A DNA stretch of 64,000 bases, from positions 62,001-126,000 of the forward strand of contig JAUIKS010000011.1 in NCBI GenBank assembly GCA_030430565.1, read 5' to 3'. The notes under the pieces are model-generated. The model did not search any database. It was not told the origin of the DNA and saw nothing but the letters and a program-made list of their open reading frames with translations. The position numbers were made by a program, and so were the translations under genes. Source of the DNA: Polyangia bacterium (GTDB lineage: Bacteria > Myxococcota_A > Polyangia > Nannocystales > Nannocystaceae). Below are positions 8,661 to 18,183 of this stretch, one piece after another (within the stretch, counting starts at the first letter, position 1; the number at the start of each line of letters is the position of its first letter).

Positions 8661-9593
8661 TCAGTCGTCGAGGAAGCGGCGCATGCTGACCTCGAGGTTG
8701 CTCTGGATCAGCCGGATGATGCTCTCGAATTCGCCCTTGTCGACCTTGAGGTTCGTCATCAAGCGCGCGCGCGTCGCGTCGAGCAGCTGCGCGCGCGCGC
8801 TGGCGAGCCAGCGCTTCGCGGTCGCGCGGTGCACCTTGTAGAGCCTCGCGATCTCGGTCGCGCTGACGCCGTCGACGACGGTCAAGCGCAGCAGGTTGCG
8901 CTGCTTCGGCGTCAGCTCGCCCAGCGACGACTGAAACGCGCGCTTGAAGTGCCCCCGGTAGTGCTCTTTGAGAAAGCCGAGCTCGGGGTTGATGCCGTCC
9001 GCGAGCTTCAGCAGGCGCTCGCTCTTGTCGTCGAGGACCGCCGCCTTGTCGCTGCGCCGGCGCTCGGCGTCGATCCGCAGACGGACGGCGGCGACCTTGA
9101 CCCACGCGCGCAGCGAGCCGCGCCCGGAGTAGTCGAGGATCCGCGGCGGTCGCTCGCCGTCGCGCGTGAGCAAGCGCTGAAACAGCCGCTGCTGAAGATC
9201 GGCCGCGTCGGTGCCCCGGGACTTCAGGCGCGCGAAAGCGACCTTGAGCTCGCCGCTGACGAGGCGCTCGAGCGCCTCGATCGCCGGCCGCGAGCCCTCG
9301 GCGCAGGCGAAGGCGAGGTACAGCTCCGCGCCGCGCAGCCGCTCGAGCGCGGCGATCAGCGAGCCCTCCGGCCCGGGCTCCAAGCGCGCCCCCAAGCGCG
9401 CGACGAAGTCGTCGTCGGACAGCGTGACCTCGGGCCAGCGCGCGCGCGCTTCCTCCAAGACGCCACGCAGGCGCTCCGCGACGCGCTCGAGCTCGTCGTC
9501 CGCTCGCGCGCCGCCGTGACCCGCGAACAGCTGACGCGCGAGCGCCTGGACGCCAGCGTCACCTCCGTCGCCTCTTCCGTCGCGCTCGCTCAC
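8661..9593 (-). CDS. RNA polymerase sigma-70-like factor, myxobacterial gmx1-type
   Basis: The GTG start at 9593 gives 310 residues; the frame is open further upstream but overlaps the 3' end of the preceding gene. Residues about 90-190 contain LYLAFACAEGSRPAIEALE and a GRGSLRAWVKVAAVRLRID stretch, equivalent to sigma region 2. Residues about 225-280 hold region 4, with the helix-turn-helix SATEIARLYKVHRATAKRW. This layout matches the gmx1 family of sigma factors known from myxobacteria, which often sit beside Ser/Thr kinase signalling genes. Here no kinase adjoins; the upstream genes are the large repeat protein and a pseudo-cyclase ATPase, which may be the source of its regulation (inference). 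Confidence 0.85.
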   Translation of the reverse strand: MSERDGRGDGGDAGVQALARQLFAGHGGARADDELERVAERLRGVLEEARARWPEVTLSDDDFVARLGARLEPGPEGSLIAALERLRGAELYLAFACAEGSRPAIEALERLVSGELKVAFARLKSRGTDAADLQQRLFQRLLTRDGERPPRILDYSGRGSLRAWVKVAAVRLRIDAERRRSDKAAVLDDKSERLLKLADGINPELGFLKEHYRGHFKRAFQSSLGELTPKQRNLLRLTVVDGVSATEIARLYKVHRATAKRWLASARAQLLDATRARLMTNLKVDKGEFESIIRLIQSNLEVSMRRFLDD

Positions 9594-9634
9594 GTACGCG
9601 CAGTATATCGCGTCCGCGCGGGGACACGCCTGCG

Positions 9635-12600
9635 CTACTTCGACCTCTTGCCGGCCTTCGCGGTGATCCCGGCGATCAGCGCCGCGAGCGTCTCGGCCGG
9701 GTTGATGTCGTCCGCGAGGCTGTAGCCCGGCTCGCGCATGATCGGCGGGAGCATCGGCAGGAAGAAGTCCGAGGCCCACTTGGCGATCATCTCGAAGCCC
9801 ATCTCCGTGAGGAAGTCCGGCACGAGGCCGTCGTCCTTGACCGCGAACTTGAAGCGCGAGTCGCTGAAGGTGTAGCGGATCGAGCCGAGCTCGAAGTCGG
9901 CGAAGCCGGGCGTGTCGAGGAACAGCGGCGGGTTCGCGACGAACTCGAGGCCGTCCGCGCCGAACTTCAGCGCGAAGCGGGTCGCTTGATCCATCGAGAT
10001 GCTCACGAGGTTGACGCGCATCTTGAGCTTGGTGAGCAAGATCCGGCCCTTGCGCGTCATCTCGCGGCCGTCGATGAAGGCCGAGACCGGCGTCTGCCCG
10101 TCGGCGACGACCCGCCCCTGCTTGGCCATGACCGCGCGGTACTGACGGGCGATCACGGCCTCGATCACCGCGTTCTCCAGCTGCCCGAAGCGGTCGACCT
10201 GGACCTCGCCGCTCTGCGGGTGATAGCGCGCGCGCCGGATCTCGATCTGCAGGCGGAGCTTGGGGAGGTCGATGAACAGGCCGAGCGTGCAGCTCAGCGA
10301 GATCTCGTCGTCGCGGGCCTGGACCGTGATGGTGTCGTCGGGGTCCATCGACAGGGTCATCACGCCGAGCTCCGGCGACAGCTGCTCGACGAGCAGCTTG
10401 ATGCGCCCAAAGGGCGGGCGGATCGACGGCGGCGGCTCGTGGCGCACGAAGCCGAGCAGCGCGGCCATGTCGGGGATCTTCGGCGCGACGAGCATCTTGA
10501 ACAGGTGCGCGAGGATCGACTCGGTCAGCGGGCTCACGTCGTCGTCCTCGTGATAGAAGCGCTGGCTGATCCCGCTGATGTCGATGTCGATCGCGCCGGT
10601 CTCGAAGGCGTAGCCGACCCGGTTGAGGCGGAAGCTGGGGAGCCAGTCGAGCTTCGGCGACTGCAGGACGACGCCGGCGCCGGAGACCAGCGCGACGCCC
10701 TCGCGATCGAGCTCGAGCGCGAGCCCGCCGCCGTGGGGCGTGCTGAGCCGCAGCGGCCCCCAGGGCTCGTCGCGGCCGAGCACGAGCAGCGTGACGTGAC
10801 CTTCGGGGCAGCCCTGATCATCGGGCCAGAACAGCCGCGAGTGCTCGCGCAGCAGGTCGGTGACCGCCTCCTGCAGGACCTGGCGCTCGAGCGCGCCGAG
10901 CCCGGGCTCGAGGTCGCAGTCGACCGTCCACGGGCTGAAGCTGATCTCGAGGCCCCGCACCCGCGCGCGAAAGCGCAGCGCCGGCGCCCACGCGATCACG
11001 CCGACGCCGAAGGTCAGCGTGATCGCCTGCTGGTCGATCTCGAGCGCGGCGCTGCGATCCGCGGGCAGGCTGAGCTCGACCTCGCCGAGCTTCGGTACCG
11101 TCCGCGAGAACACGACCGGCCCGCGCGTCGGCGTCGGCGCGAGCGCGCGGGTCGAGGCCGCCTTCGGCAGCCCGAGGCGACCGATGAGATCGGGGACGAC
11201 GGGCGGCAGCAGCGTCGACGCGAGCGCGCTGAGCAGCTCGTGCACGACCGGGCCGACCTCGGGCTTGGTCTCCAGCGTCCAGCGATCGACCGGCAGCCGC
11301 CAGCGGAGCCCGCGGACTTCGAAGGCCGGCACGGGGTCGGGGTTCTGCGGGCGCACGTGCAGGCAGGGGGTGATCCGCAGCTCGACCCCGGCGGGGCTGC
11401 GCTCGACGGTGACCGAGCCGCCGGCCGGGAGCTCGAGCGCGACCTCTCCCAACATGGCCCCGGGGACACGCGCGAGCGCCCACGGCTCGTGCGCGCGGTC
11501 GGCCGGCCACGGCGGCAGCTTGCCGTCCATCATCCCGAGGATCAGCGGGAGGAACTGCTGCAGCGCCTGACCGGCGGCCGCCTCGACGTAGGGGCCGACG
11601 CCGGGCTCGAGCAGCAGATTAACGCGCCCGTCGACGACGTCGAGCTCGGCCCCCTCGAGGCGCGCGGCGAGCTGCAGCGCGGGGATCGCGACGAGCAGCC
11701 CGCAGACGCTCTTGATCCGCGCCACCCCGGCGCCGAGCGACGCGCTCAGGCGATCGTCCTGCGCCATCCGCAGCTGCACCGGGCCCAGCGGCGTCTCCTG
11801 CTCGTGCAGCACGAGCTCGTGCTCCGCGAGCAGCTCGAGCGGGATGCCCTCGCTGGCCTCGGGGCCAGGCATCCCGGCGAGCGCCGGCGCGAGTGGGGCG
11901 ACGCGGTGGCGGATGATCTCGGTGAGCGCGCGCTCCTCGAGGGCGCCCAGCGCCGGCGCGGTCGAGAGCCGCACGGCGCCGGTGCGACGGTCGTAGCGCA
12001 GCCCCGAGAGCGAGATGTCCGGCACGAGCTCGAGCTCGCCGAGCAGCGCCTCGAGCGGCGCGCCGCTCGAGAGTTCGACCCGCTCGGCCGAGACCCGCAG
12101 GCTGAGCTCGACATCGCCGGGCGCCTGAATCGCGACGCTCGGGCCGCCCTCGCCGAGCGCGCGGCGGTAGAGCGTACGCGCGGCGGGCCCCCACGGCGCC
12201 TGACCGTAGCCGATCAAGGCGGCGACCGAGGCGGGGATCATCGGCGCGGCGGCGGTCGTGAACAGGTGCTGCACCAGCGCGCGCTCAAACGCCCCCAGCG
12301 CGGGCTCGAGCTCGAGCTCGAGCTGCTCGCGCTGCAGCTGCAGCGCGACGCCGCGGACGCGCAGGCGCGAGAGCGCCGGCAGCGAGTCCACGTGGATGAA
12401 CGCGCCGGGCGGCGAGCCGTGGACCGCGAGCGTGATCGCCTCGTCGGTGCGCTTGAGCTCGATGTCGGCGCCCTCCGCCGCGCACAGCGCCAGCGAGCGC
12501 TCGTCGTCGAGGGGCACGCGCGCGACCACCCACGACGCGCGCGGCGGCTCGTCCGCGGTGAGCGAGCCGATGATCTCGCTCAGCGCCGCCGCGACCACGC

Positions 12601-13483
12601 CGGCGCCGCCGGACGACTCGCGCTCGGCGTCGTCGCCCGACGCCGACGCGCCCCGCAGCGCGCGGACGAGCGCCGCGAGCGTGTCCGCCCGCTGGGCGTC
12701 GGCGAAGAGGTCGTAGTTCGGGTCGCGCATGACCTCGGGGAGGCGCGCGCGAAGCCACCGCCCCGCGACCCAGATCCCGATCCACAGCAGCAGCGCGCCC
12801 CAGACGCGCATGAACCACCCGACCGCGCCCGCGTCCTGCTCGATCTCGAGTCGACCGCCCGCGAGCGAGAGGCTGACCGAGCGGATCGCGAGGTGGACCA
12901 GCGGCGCGCGGATGACCAGCGGGTGCGACAGCGTGGCGCTGGCGCGGCGCCCGTCGACGCGGGCGTCGACGCGGCACTCGGGCGACACCCACAGCCCGAG
13001 CTCGAGGCCGGAGGGGAGCCCGCGCGACCAGACCTCACGACGTCCGCGATCGTCTTCGGAACATGTGTCAAGGAACAGCTCTACGGGCGAGACCTCGACG
13101 CCCGGGGTCGCGCCGAGCAGGCCCGCGGGGTGCAGCACGCGGGCCGCGAGCTCGCGCGAGAGGATCGAGCCGGCCGCCGAGGTGAAGGGGCCGAGGTTGT
13201 CGGCGTCGAGCTCGAAGGCGAAGCTCGTGAGGTCGAGACGAACGCCGCGCAGGTCGACCGCGGGCAGCGTCGGCGCGTCCGCGAACTCCACGCGCGCGCC
13301 GCTGCCGGGGGTGAGCTGCAGCGCGCGCCGGTCGAGGCTCAACGCGATCGCCGACGACAGGCCGACGCTCACCGCGTAGGCGCCGAGCAGGGGCGCCTCC
13401 CCGCGGATCAAGGGGTGACGCGGCGCGCCGCGAGCTCCCCCCGCGTCCTCATGAGGTTTTCGGTACGGAGGTTGATCGGCCAT
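9635..13483 (-). CDS. Large internally repeated protein of unknown function, 1282 aa
   Basis: I recognise no named family. One strongly hydrophobic segment with many Trp lies at residues about 222-245, followed by an Arg-rich stretch. From about residue 250 to the end the protein is built of about eight units of 113-130 residues. Each has short beta-type strands ending in a helix of the form (L/V)G.(Y/L).E.....L....., then Pro-rich turns; examples are centred near residues 411, 524, 643, 758, 874, 996 and 1109. A second, clearer duplication is LPEVMRDPNYDLFADA near residue 250 against LPPIMREPGYSLADDI near residue 1255, both followed by A-x-TLAAL. The pattern resembles beta-plus-helix lipid-binding or lipid-bridge proteins, but that is inference. 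It lies between a pseudo-cyclase ATPase and a sigma factor. Confidence 0.8.
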   Translation of the reverse strand: MADQPPYRKPHEDAGGARGAPRHPLIRGEAPLLGAYAVSVGLSSAIALSLDRRALQLTPGSGARVEFADAPTLPAVDLRGVRLDLTSFAFELDADNLGPFTSAAGSILSRELAARVLHPAGLLGATPGVEVSPVELFLDTCSEDDRGRREVWSRGLPSGLELGLWVSPECRVDARVDGRRASATLSHPLVIRAPLVHLAIRSVSLSLAGGRLEIEQDAGAVGWFMRVWGALLLWIGIWVAGRWLRARLPEVMRDPNYDLFADAQRADTLAALVRALRGASASGDDAERESSGGAGVVAAALSEIIGSLTADEPPRASWVVARVPLDDERSLALCAAEGADIELKRTDEAITLAVHGSPPGAFIHVDSLPALSRLRVRGVALQLQREQLELELEPALGAFERALVQHLFTTAAAPMIPASVAALIGYGQAPWGPAARTLYRRALGEGGPSVAIQAPGDVELSLRVSAERVELSSGAPLEALLGELELVPDISLSGLRYDRRTGAVRLSTAPALGALEERALTEIIRHRVAPLAPALAGMPGPEASEGIPLELLAEHELVLHEQETPLGPVQLRMAQDDRLSASLGAGVARIKSVCGLLVAIPALQLAARLEGAELDVVDGRVNLLLEPGVGPYVEAAAGQALQQFLPLILGMMDGKLPPWPADRAHEPWALARVPGAMLGEVALELPAGGSVTVERSPAGVELRITPCLHVRPQNPDPVPAFEVRGLRWRLPVDRWTLETKPEVGPVVHELLSALASTLLPPVVPDLIGRLGLPKAASTRALAPTPTRGPVVFSRTVPKLGEVELSLPADRSAALEIDQQAITLTFGVGVIAWAPALRFRARVRGLEISFSPWTVDCDLEPGLGALERQVLQEAVTDLLREHSRLFWPDDQGCPEGHVTLLVLGRDEPWGPLRLSTPHGGGLALELDREGVALVSGAGVVLQSPKLDWLPSFRLNRVGYAFETGAIDIDISGISQRFYHEDDDVSPLTESILAHLFKMLVAPKIPDMAALLGFVRHEPPPSIRPPFGRIKLLVEQLSPELGVMTLSMDPDDTITVQARDDEISLSCTLGLFIDLPKLRLQIEIRRARYHPQSGEVQVDRFGQLENAVIEAVIARQYRAVMAKQGRVVADGQTPVSAFIDGREMTRKGRILLTKLKMRVNLVSISMDQATRFALKFGADGLEFVANPPLFLDTPGFADFELGSIRYTFSDSRFKFAVKDDGLVPDFLTEMGFEMIAKWASDFFLPMLPPIMREPGYSLADDINPAETLAALIAGITAKAGKRSK

Positions 13484-13576
13484 GGGTGCTACGCCCCGCG
13501 GCCGGTGACCCGGCGCGCGCGGTCACTCGGGTGTAGCCGATCTGCGCGCCGAGTTGAAGAGAGCGCGCGCCCGTGC

Positions 13577-16500
13577 TCACCTGCGCTCGAGATCGCCGCG
13601 GATCTGCTCGAGGCCGCTCGCGTGCCCGAGCGCCTCGAACAGCGCCCGCGCGCTCTCGAGATGATCACGACGGGCGGGCCCCGGCCCGCGCCGCGCGACG
13701 GTCCGGTGGATCAACGCCTCGTCGTAGCTCATCCCGAGCCGACGCGCGTGCCCGAGGGCGCGCCGCCAGGTCTCGAGCGCGCGACCTCGCGAGCCCGACA
13801 ACCACTCGAAGACCCCCTCCCACATCGCGGCCGCCGGCAGGCCGACCGGGAAGATCGCGGCGAACTCCCGCAGACGGACGCACGCGGCGCGAGCTCGCCG
13901 CCGCGCCGTCTGGGAGCCGTCGGACTCCCACAGCGCGAGCGCGACCTCGGCGAGCGACCGGTAGATCACGAGCATCACCGGCGTCATCGGCGAGACCCGC
14001 TCGGCGAGCGCGACGGCCCGGCGAAACTCGGCGCGCGCGGCCCCAGGCCCGCGCTCGCGCAGCTCGAGGAGCGCGGCGTGGGCGTGGTACGCCAGCCCCG
14101 AGATCCGATCGGCGCGCCCCTCGAGCAGGCTCCACCAAGCGCCCGTCAGCTCGCGCGCGGCCGCGAAGTCATCCTGCTCGAGCCGCTCGATCGCCCGCCA
14201 GCCCAGCGCCCACGTCTCGTACACCTGGCTGTCGACGTGCCGCCCGAACTCGAGCAGCCGGTCGCTCAGGGCGCGCGCCCGCGCGAACTCGCCGCGCAGC
14301 AGCAGCAGGCAGGTGTAGATCGAGAGGGTCTCGCCGAGCCGCAGCGCCCCGAGCGTCTCGCGGGCGCGGATCGACGCCTCGAGCATCTCGGCGGCCTCGC
14401 CCCAGCGCGCGTCGCCGAGCCGATATAGCCCAAGGGTCATCCACGCGCTGCCCTGGCACGCGAGGTCATCCACGCGCGCGCGCGCGCCCTCCTCGGCCTT
14501 GCGCGCGTAGTCCTCCGCGATCCCGCGCCAACCCATGCCGGCCGCGAGCACGCCCATCATCGCGTAGCCCTCGATCAGCACCGATGACGTCCCGCCCGCC
14601 GCCTCGGCCAGGTTCACGCTCATCAGCGTGCTGTAGGGCACGCTCCCGTGCTCGCCGACGAGCGCGTGGATCATCACCAAGTCGGCGTAGGTCCGCGCCG
14701 CGTCGAGCAGCGCCTCACGGCTCGCGCTCCGCCGCGGGCGCGCGCCGCCCGGGGCCCACGCGCGTCGGCGCAGCTGCGTCAGCCCCTGCCGCACGAGGCC
14801 GAGCGCGCGTCGGCCCGTCGAGCGCGGCAGCGGGTAGCCGAGCACCGCCAACGATCGCGCGAGGCGCTGACGCCCCTCAACGACGTCGCCGAGCCCCAGA
14901 TGCGCCTGCCCGAGCATCCGCTCCCACCGCGCGCGGCGGACCTTCTCGACCGCGAGCGGGCGCGCGCCGCGGAGACCCGCCGCCGACAGCCGTCGCCGCC
15001 GTCGCCCCCGCCCGCCCTCGGCGCGCGGGCTCGTGAGCTCGATGAGCTGCCCCAAAAACCAGATCGCCTCCTGGTGCGCGCCGCGCTCGAGCGCCTGCTC
15101 GCCCGCGCTCTCTAGGTAGATGATCGTCCGCCAGACGTCGGCGGCCCGCCGCCAGTGGTACACGAGCAGCGGGTAGATCGGCGCGCTGTCGTCGGCGTGT
15201 CGCGACTCCAGCCACTCGGCCATCGCGGTGTGGACCTGCCGCCGCTGGGTCGGCTGCAGCAGGCTGTAGGCGACCTCGCGCGTGATCGTGTGCTTGAAGC
15301 GATAGCTGCGCTCCGGGTCCGGCGTCTCGAGCGGCGTGATGTCGAGCGCCGCCAAGGTCGCCAGCTGACCGAGCAGGTGCGGCTTGTCGGACGCCACCGG
15401 GTGAACCTCGCGCAGCGCCTCGAGCGAGAACACCCGCCCGATCACGCTCGCGGTCTTCAGCGTCAGCTGGTGCGAGGAGCTGAGCTGCTCGACGCGGTGC
15501 GCGATCAGGCCGGAGATCGTGCTCGGCAGCTCGGCCGCCGCCGCCTCGAGCGACGCGCCCTCGACGACCCGGCACTCCCCGCCCCGCACCTCGATCACCC
15601 CCGCGTCCCGCAGCGCGTAGGCCAGCTCCTCGCCGAACATCGGGTGCCCGCCGGCCCGCGCGATGATCAGCGACTCGAGCGTCGTCGGCAGCTGCGCGAC
15701 GCCGAGGCGCCGGCACACCATCGTCTTGATCTCCTCGCCGCTCACCGGGCCGAGGCGCAGCGAGCGGGTCCCCGGCATCGTCTGCAGCTGCGCGAACGCG
15801 CCGGAGCTCGGCTCGCGCGGGCGCGTCGAGATCACGAGCAGGATCGGGCGCACGTGGCGAACGACGTCCAGCGCGAGCGCCCACGAGGCCGAGTCGAGCC
15901 AGTGGGCGTCCTCGAGGACCACGACCCGATAGCCGCGCAGCACCGAGATCTCGAGCAGGCGGCGCAGCAGCACGCGCGTGTTGCTCGCCCGCACCGCGCC
16001 GGACATCTGCGCCGTGAGCTCGTTGTCGGGGAAGTCGAGCTCGACCACGTCGTTGAGCAGCGGCGCGTGACCGACGATCTCCGGGGTCGGGCCGCCGGCC
16101 TGCCCGACGTAGTCCGCGATCTCCTGCAGCTGCGCGATCACGCGGGCGCGCCGTCGCTCCGGCGTCTTGAGCCCGGCGATCCCGAGCAGCGCGCCGAACA
16201 CCTCGCGCCAGCCCTGGTACGCCGTCGTCTGCTCGAGCGCGTCCGCGCCGCCGGCGAGCGTGCGCACGCCGGCGACCTCGGCCTGCCGCAGCAGGTCCTT
16301 CACCAGCCTCGACTTGCCGATCCCCGCGTCGCCCTCGACCACGATCGCGCCGCCTCCGGCCCCGCGCTGCAGCTGCCCGAGACGCTCGGCGAAGAACACC
16401 CGCTCGGTCATGCGACCGATGATGACCTCGCGCACCCGCGGCTGACTCGGCAGCTGCCGGTACGGACGGTAGACCGCGACCTCCTCGTCGTCCCCGCCCT

Positions 16501-17764
16501 GAAGCCGCGTCGCCGGCAGCACGTCACAGGCGACGCGGTGGCGGATCTGCCGGTAGGTCTCGCCGTCGCACAGCACCTCGCCGTCGCGCGCCATCAGCAT
16601 CAAGTTGCGAGCGCGCCGCACACCGCGACCCGCGACCGCGTACTCGCGCCGCGTCTTCGTCCCGACCGGGCCGGCGAACACCGCCCCGGTCGCGACGCCC
16701 AGCGTCCCGCCCAGCCCGGCCTCCTGCCACGCCTCGCTCGCGATCAGGCCCTGGATCGCCAACGCGCAGCGAACCGCCCGGAGCGCGTCGTCCTGCCGGG
16801 TCATCGGCGGCGCGCCGAACAGCGCCCACAGCAGCGTCCCCGCGCCGTCGACCGCGAGCTCGCCGACGACCCCGTCGCGCTCGACGATCATCTCCTGCAG
16901 CTCGCGGACGAAGCGGTGCAGCGGCTCCGCGACCCCCTGCTCGTCGTAGGCGAAGCCGCGCACGCGGATCCACAGCACGCTCATCGGCTGCAGGACCGTC
17001 AGCCACTCGCGCAGGCCGTGCTGCATCCAGTCGTTGACGGGCGCCGGCACGAAGCGCCGCGCCGCGTCCTCGAAGGCCTCAAAGTCGATCGTCTCGGGAA
17101 TCTCTGGGATCCCCGTGACCGCGCCGGCGTCACGCGCCTCGGCGTCAGTCTCCGGCGCGCGCAGGGCCGCGCGCGCGCGTTTACCAAACCGCACCGCGCC
17201 CGCCTCGTCCTCCTCGTCCCGGCGCAGCGCGGACATGGCCTCTTGAACAGCCGCACCGGCGACCACGTAGTTCCAGCGCTCGTAGATCCCGCCGATCTCG
17301 CAGCTCACGATCTCGCCAGCGCCGACGGCCACGCGCGGCTCGCCGCCGCTCTCCAGAAACGCGCTGACCAGCTCGCTCGCGGCTGCCCCCGCGCGCGCGG
17401 CGTGACGCACCAAGGCCGCGACGCGCTGCTCCTCGTCGCCGCGAGACGCCCCGTCACGCGTCGGGTCAAAGACCGCCACGAACACGCCGCCGGCGAGCCG
17501 CACGACCTCGCCGCCCTCGCGTTCACAGGCCCCGATCAGCTCCCCCAGCCGCGCGTCGAGCTCGACCTTCACCGCGTCCGGCTCCTCGAGGCCCGCGCGC
17601 GGCAGCACCCCGTGCAGCAGCGGACACCAGCTCAGGTCGACGATCAGCACCGCGCCGCGGAGCCGAGTCTCGACCGGATCAAACCAGCGCTCGGGCTCGA
17701 CGATCAACGCCCGCACGACCGGCGGCGGGACGTAGGGCAGCAGCGTCTCGAGCTGATCGATCAC
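13577..17764 (-). CDS. Degenerate class III adenylyl cyclase / AAA ATPase / TPR protein, soluble-AC-like
   Basis: The GTG at 17764 is chosen because GGAGG lies 10 bases upstream; the frame stays open to 17938. It would give 1395 residues. The order is that of soluble adenylyl cyclase: a cyclase-like domain (residues about 35-200), a second one (about 265-450), an NTPase and a long helical-repeat C-terminus (about 900-1390). In the first domain one metal Asp is present (Asp43 in IVDLS) but the second position reads AGGVF in place of AGD. In the second domain the FxDxxGF motif is WIRVRGF and GDG is GAG. Cyclase activity is therefore doubtful. Walker A is GDAGIGKS near residue 480 and Walker B is VVVLEDAHWLD near 616. 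It probably acts as an ATP-driven regulatory scaffold. Confidence 0.87.
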   Translation of the reverse strand: MIDQLETLLPYVPPPVVRALIVEPERWFDPVETRLRGAVLIVDLSWCPLLHGVLPRAGLEEPDAVKVELDARLGELIGACEREGGEVVRLAGGVFVAVFDPTRDGASRGDEEQRVAALVRHAARAGAAASELVSAFLESGGEPRVAVGAGEIVSCEIGGIYERWNYVVAGAAVQEAMSALRRDEEDEAGAVRFGKRARAALRAPETDAEARDAGAVTGIPEIPETIDFEAFEDAARRFVPAPVNDWMQHGLREWLTVLQPMSVLWIRVRGFAYDEQGVAEPLHRFVRELQEMIVERDGVVGELAVDGAGTLLWALFGAPPMTRQDDALRAVRCALAIQGLIASEAWQEAGLGGTLGVATGAVFAGPVGTKTRREYAVAGRGVRRARNLMLMARDGEVLCDGETYRQIRHRVACDVLPATRLQGGDDEEVAVYRPYRQLPSQPRVREVIIGRMTERVFFAERLGQLQRGAGGGAIVVEGDAGIGKSRLVKDLLRQAEVAGVRTLAGGADALEQTTAYQGWREVFGALLGIAGLKTPERRRARVIAQLQEIADYVGQAGGPTPEIVGHAPLLNDVVELDFPDNELTAQMSGAVRASNTRVLLRRLLEISVLRGYRVVVLEDAHWLDSASWALALDVVRHVRPILLVISTRPREPSSGAFAQLQTMPGTRSLRLGPVSGEEIKTMVCRRLGVAQLPTTLESLIIARAGGHPMFGEELAYALRDAGVIEVRGGECRVVEGASLEAAAAELPSTISGLIAHRVEQLSSSHQLTLKTASVIGRVFSLEALREVHPVASDKPHLLGQLATLAALDITPLETPDPERSYRFKHTITREVAYSLLQPTQRRQVHTAMAEWLESRHADDSAPIYPLLVYHWRRAADVWRTIIYLESAGEQALERGAHQEAIWFLGQLIELTSPRAEGGRGRRRRRLSAAGLRGARPLAVEKVRRARWERMLGQAHLGLGDVVEGRQRLARSLAVLGYPLPRSTGRRALGLVRQGLTQLRRRAWAPGGARPRRSASREALLDAARTYADLVMIHALVGEHGSVPYSTLMSVNLAEAAGGTSSVLIEGYAMMGVLAAGMGWRGIAEDYARKAEEGARARVDDLACQGSAWMTLGLYRLGDARWGEAAEMLEASIRARETLGALRLGETLSIYTCLLLLRGEFARARALSDRLLEFGRHVDSQVYETWALGWRAIERLEQDDFAAARELTGAWWSLLEGRADRISGLAYHAHAALLELRERGPGAARAEFRRAVALAERVSPMTPVMLVIYRSLAEVALALWESDGSQTARRRARAACVRLREFAAIFPVGLPAAAMWEGVFEWLSGSRGRALETWRRALGHARRLGMSYDEALIHRTVARRGPGPARRDHLESARALFEALGHASGLEQIRGDLERR

Positions 17765-18183
17765 AGGCGCGGCGCCTCCGCACGTTCCACGCGCGCAGGT
17801 CGTTCGCCAGCCCGCGAGACCCTGGAGGGACGACGCATGTCGCAGCATTCTCGCGCCGCTCCCCCGCCCAGGCAACCGGCGAAGCCGCGACGGACCCGCG
17901 CGATCGGAGCCCGGCGCTCCACGCCAGCTCTCCCACATCGTTCCCTAGCTCGCCAAACCGATCTCGCTCGTAATTGGATCACCCAAACGTAGACATCGTC
18001 GCCGCGAAGCTCGCCGCGCCCGCCAGGCCCAACTTCCGCCGCGGGAGCACGGGATGCCCCTATTCACCCCACAGCGGCAATCACGAGCGCGCGAGCTCCA
18101 AACCGCCACAGCGGCGGCAGGGCGCGCGCGCGCGCCGACTCGCACTCACGCCGCTGCGGCCAGCGTGCTACCCTGACGCGCCC
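17765..18183. other. Divergent intergenic region
   Basis: These 419 bases lie between the pseudo-cyclase gene and the acyl-CoA dehydrogenase gene, which diverge. Open frames here have no convincing protein character. The GGAGG near 17776 belongs to the minus-strand gene. No inverted repeat or sigma-70 box stands out. Confidence 0.5.

Noticed and set aside
9986..14428. Plus-strand open frame of 1480 codons
   Set aside because: It is opposite to the repeat protein and pseudo-cyclase genes; composition is the antisense shadow of GC-rich codons.
15155..17992. Plus-strand open frame of 945 codons
   Set aside because: It is the antisense shadow of the pseudo-cyclase/ATPase gene, whose motifs are clear.
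17945..18145. Short frame upstream of the acyl-CoA dehydrogenase
   Set aside because: No ribosome site, Arg/Cys-rich, and it overlaps frames on the other strand.
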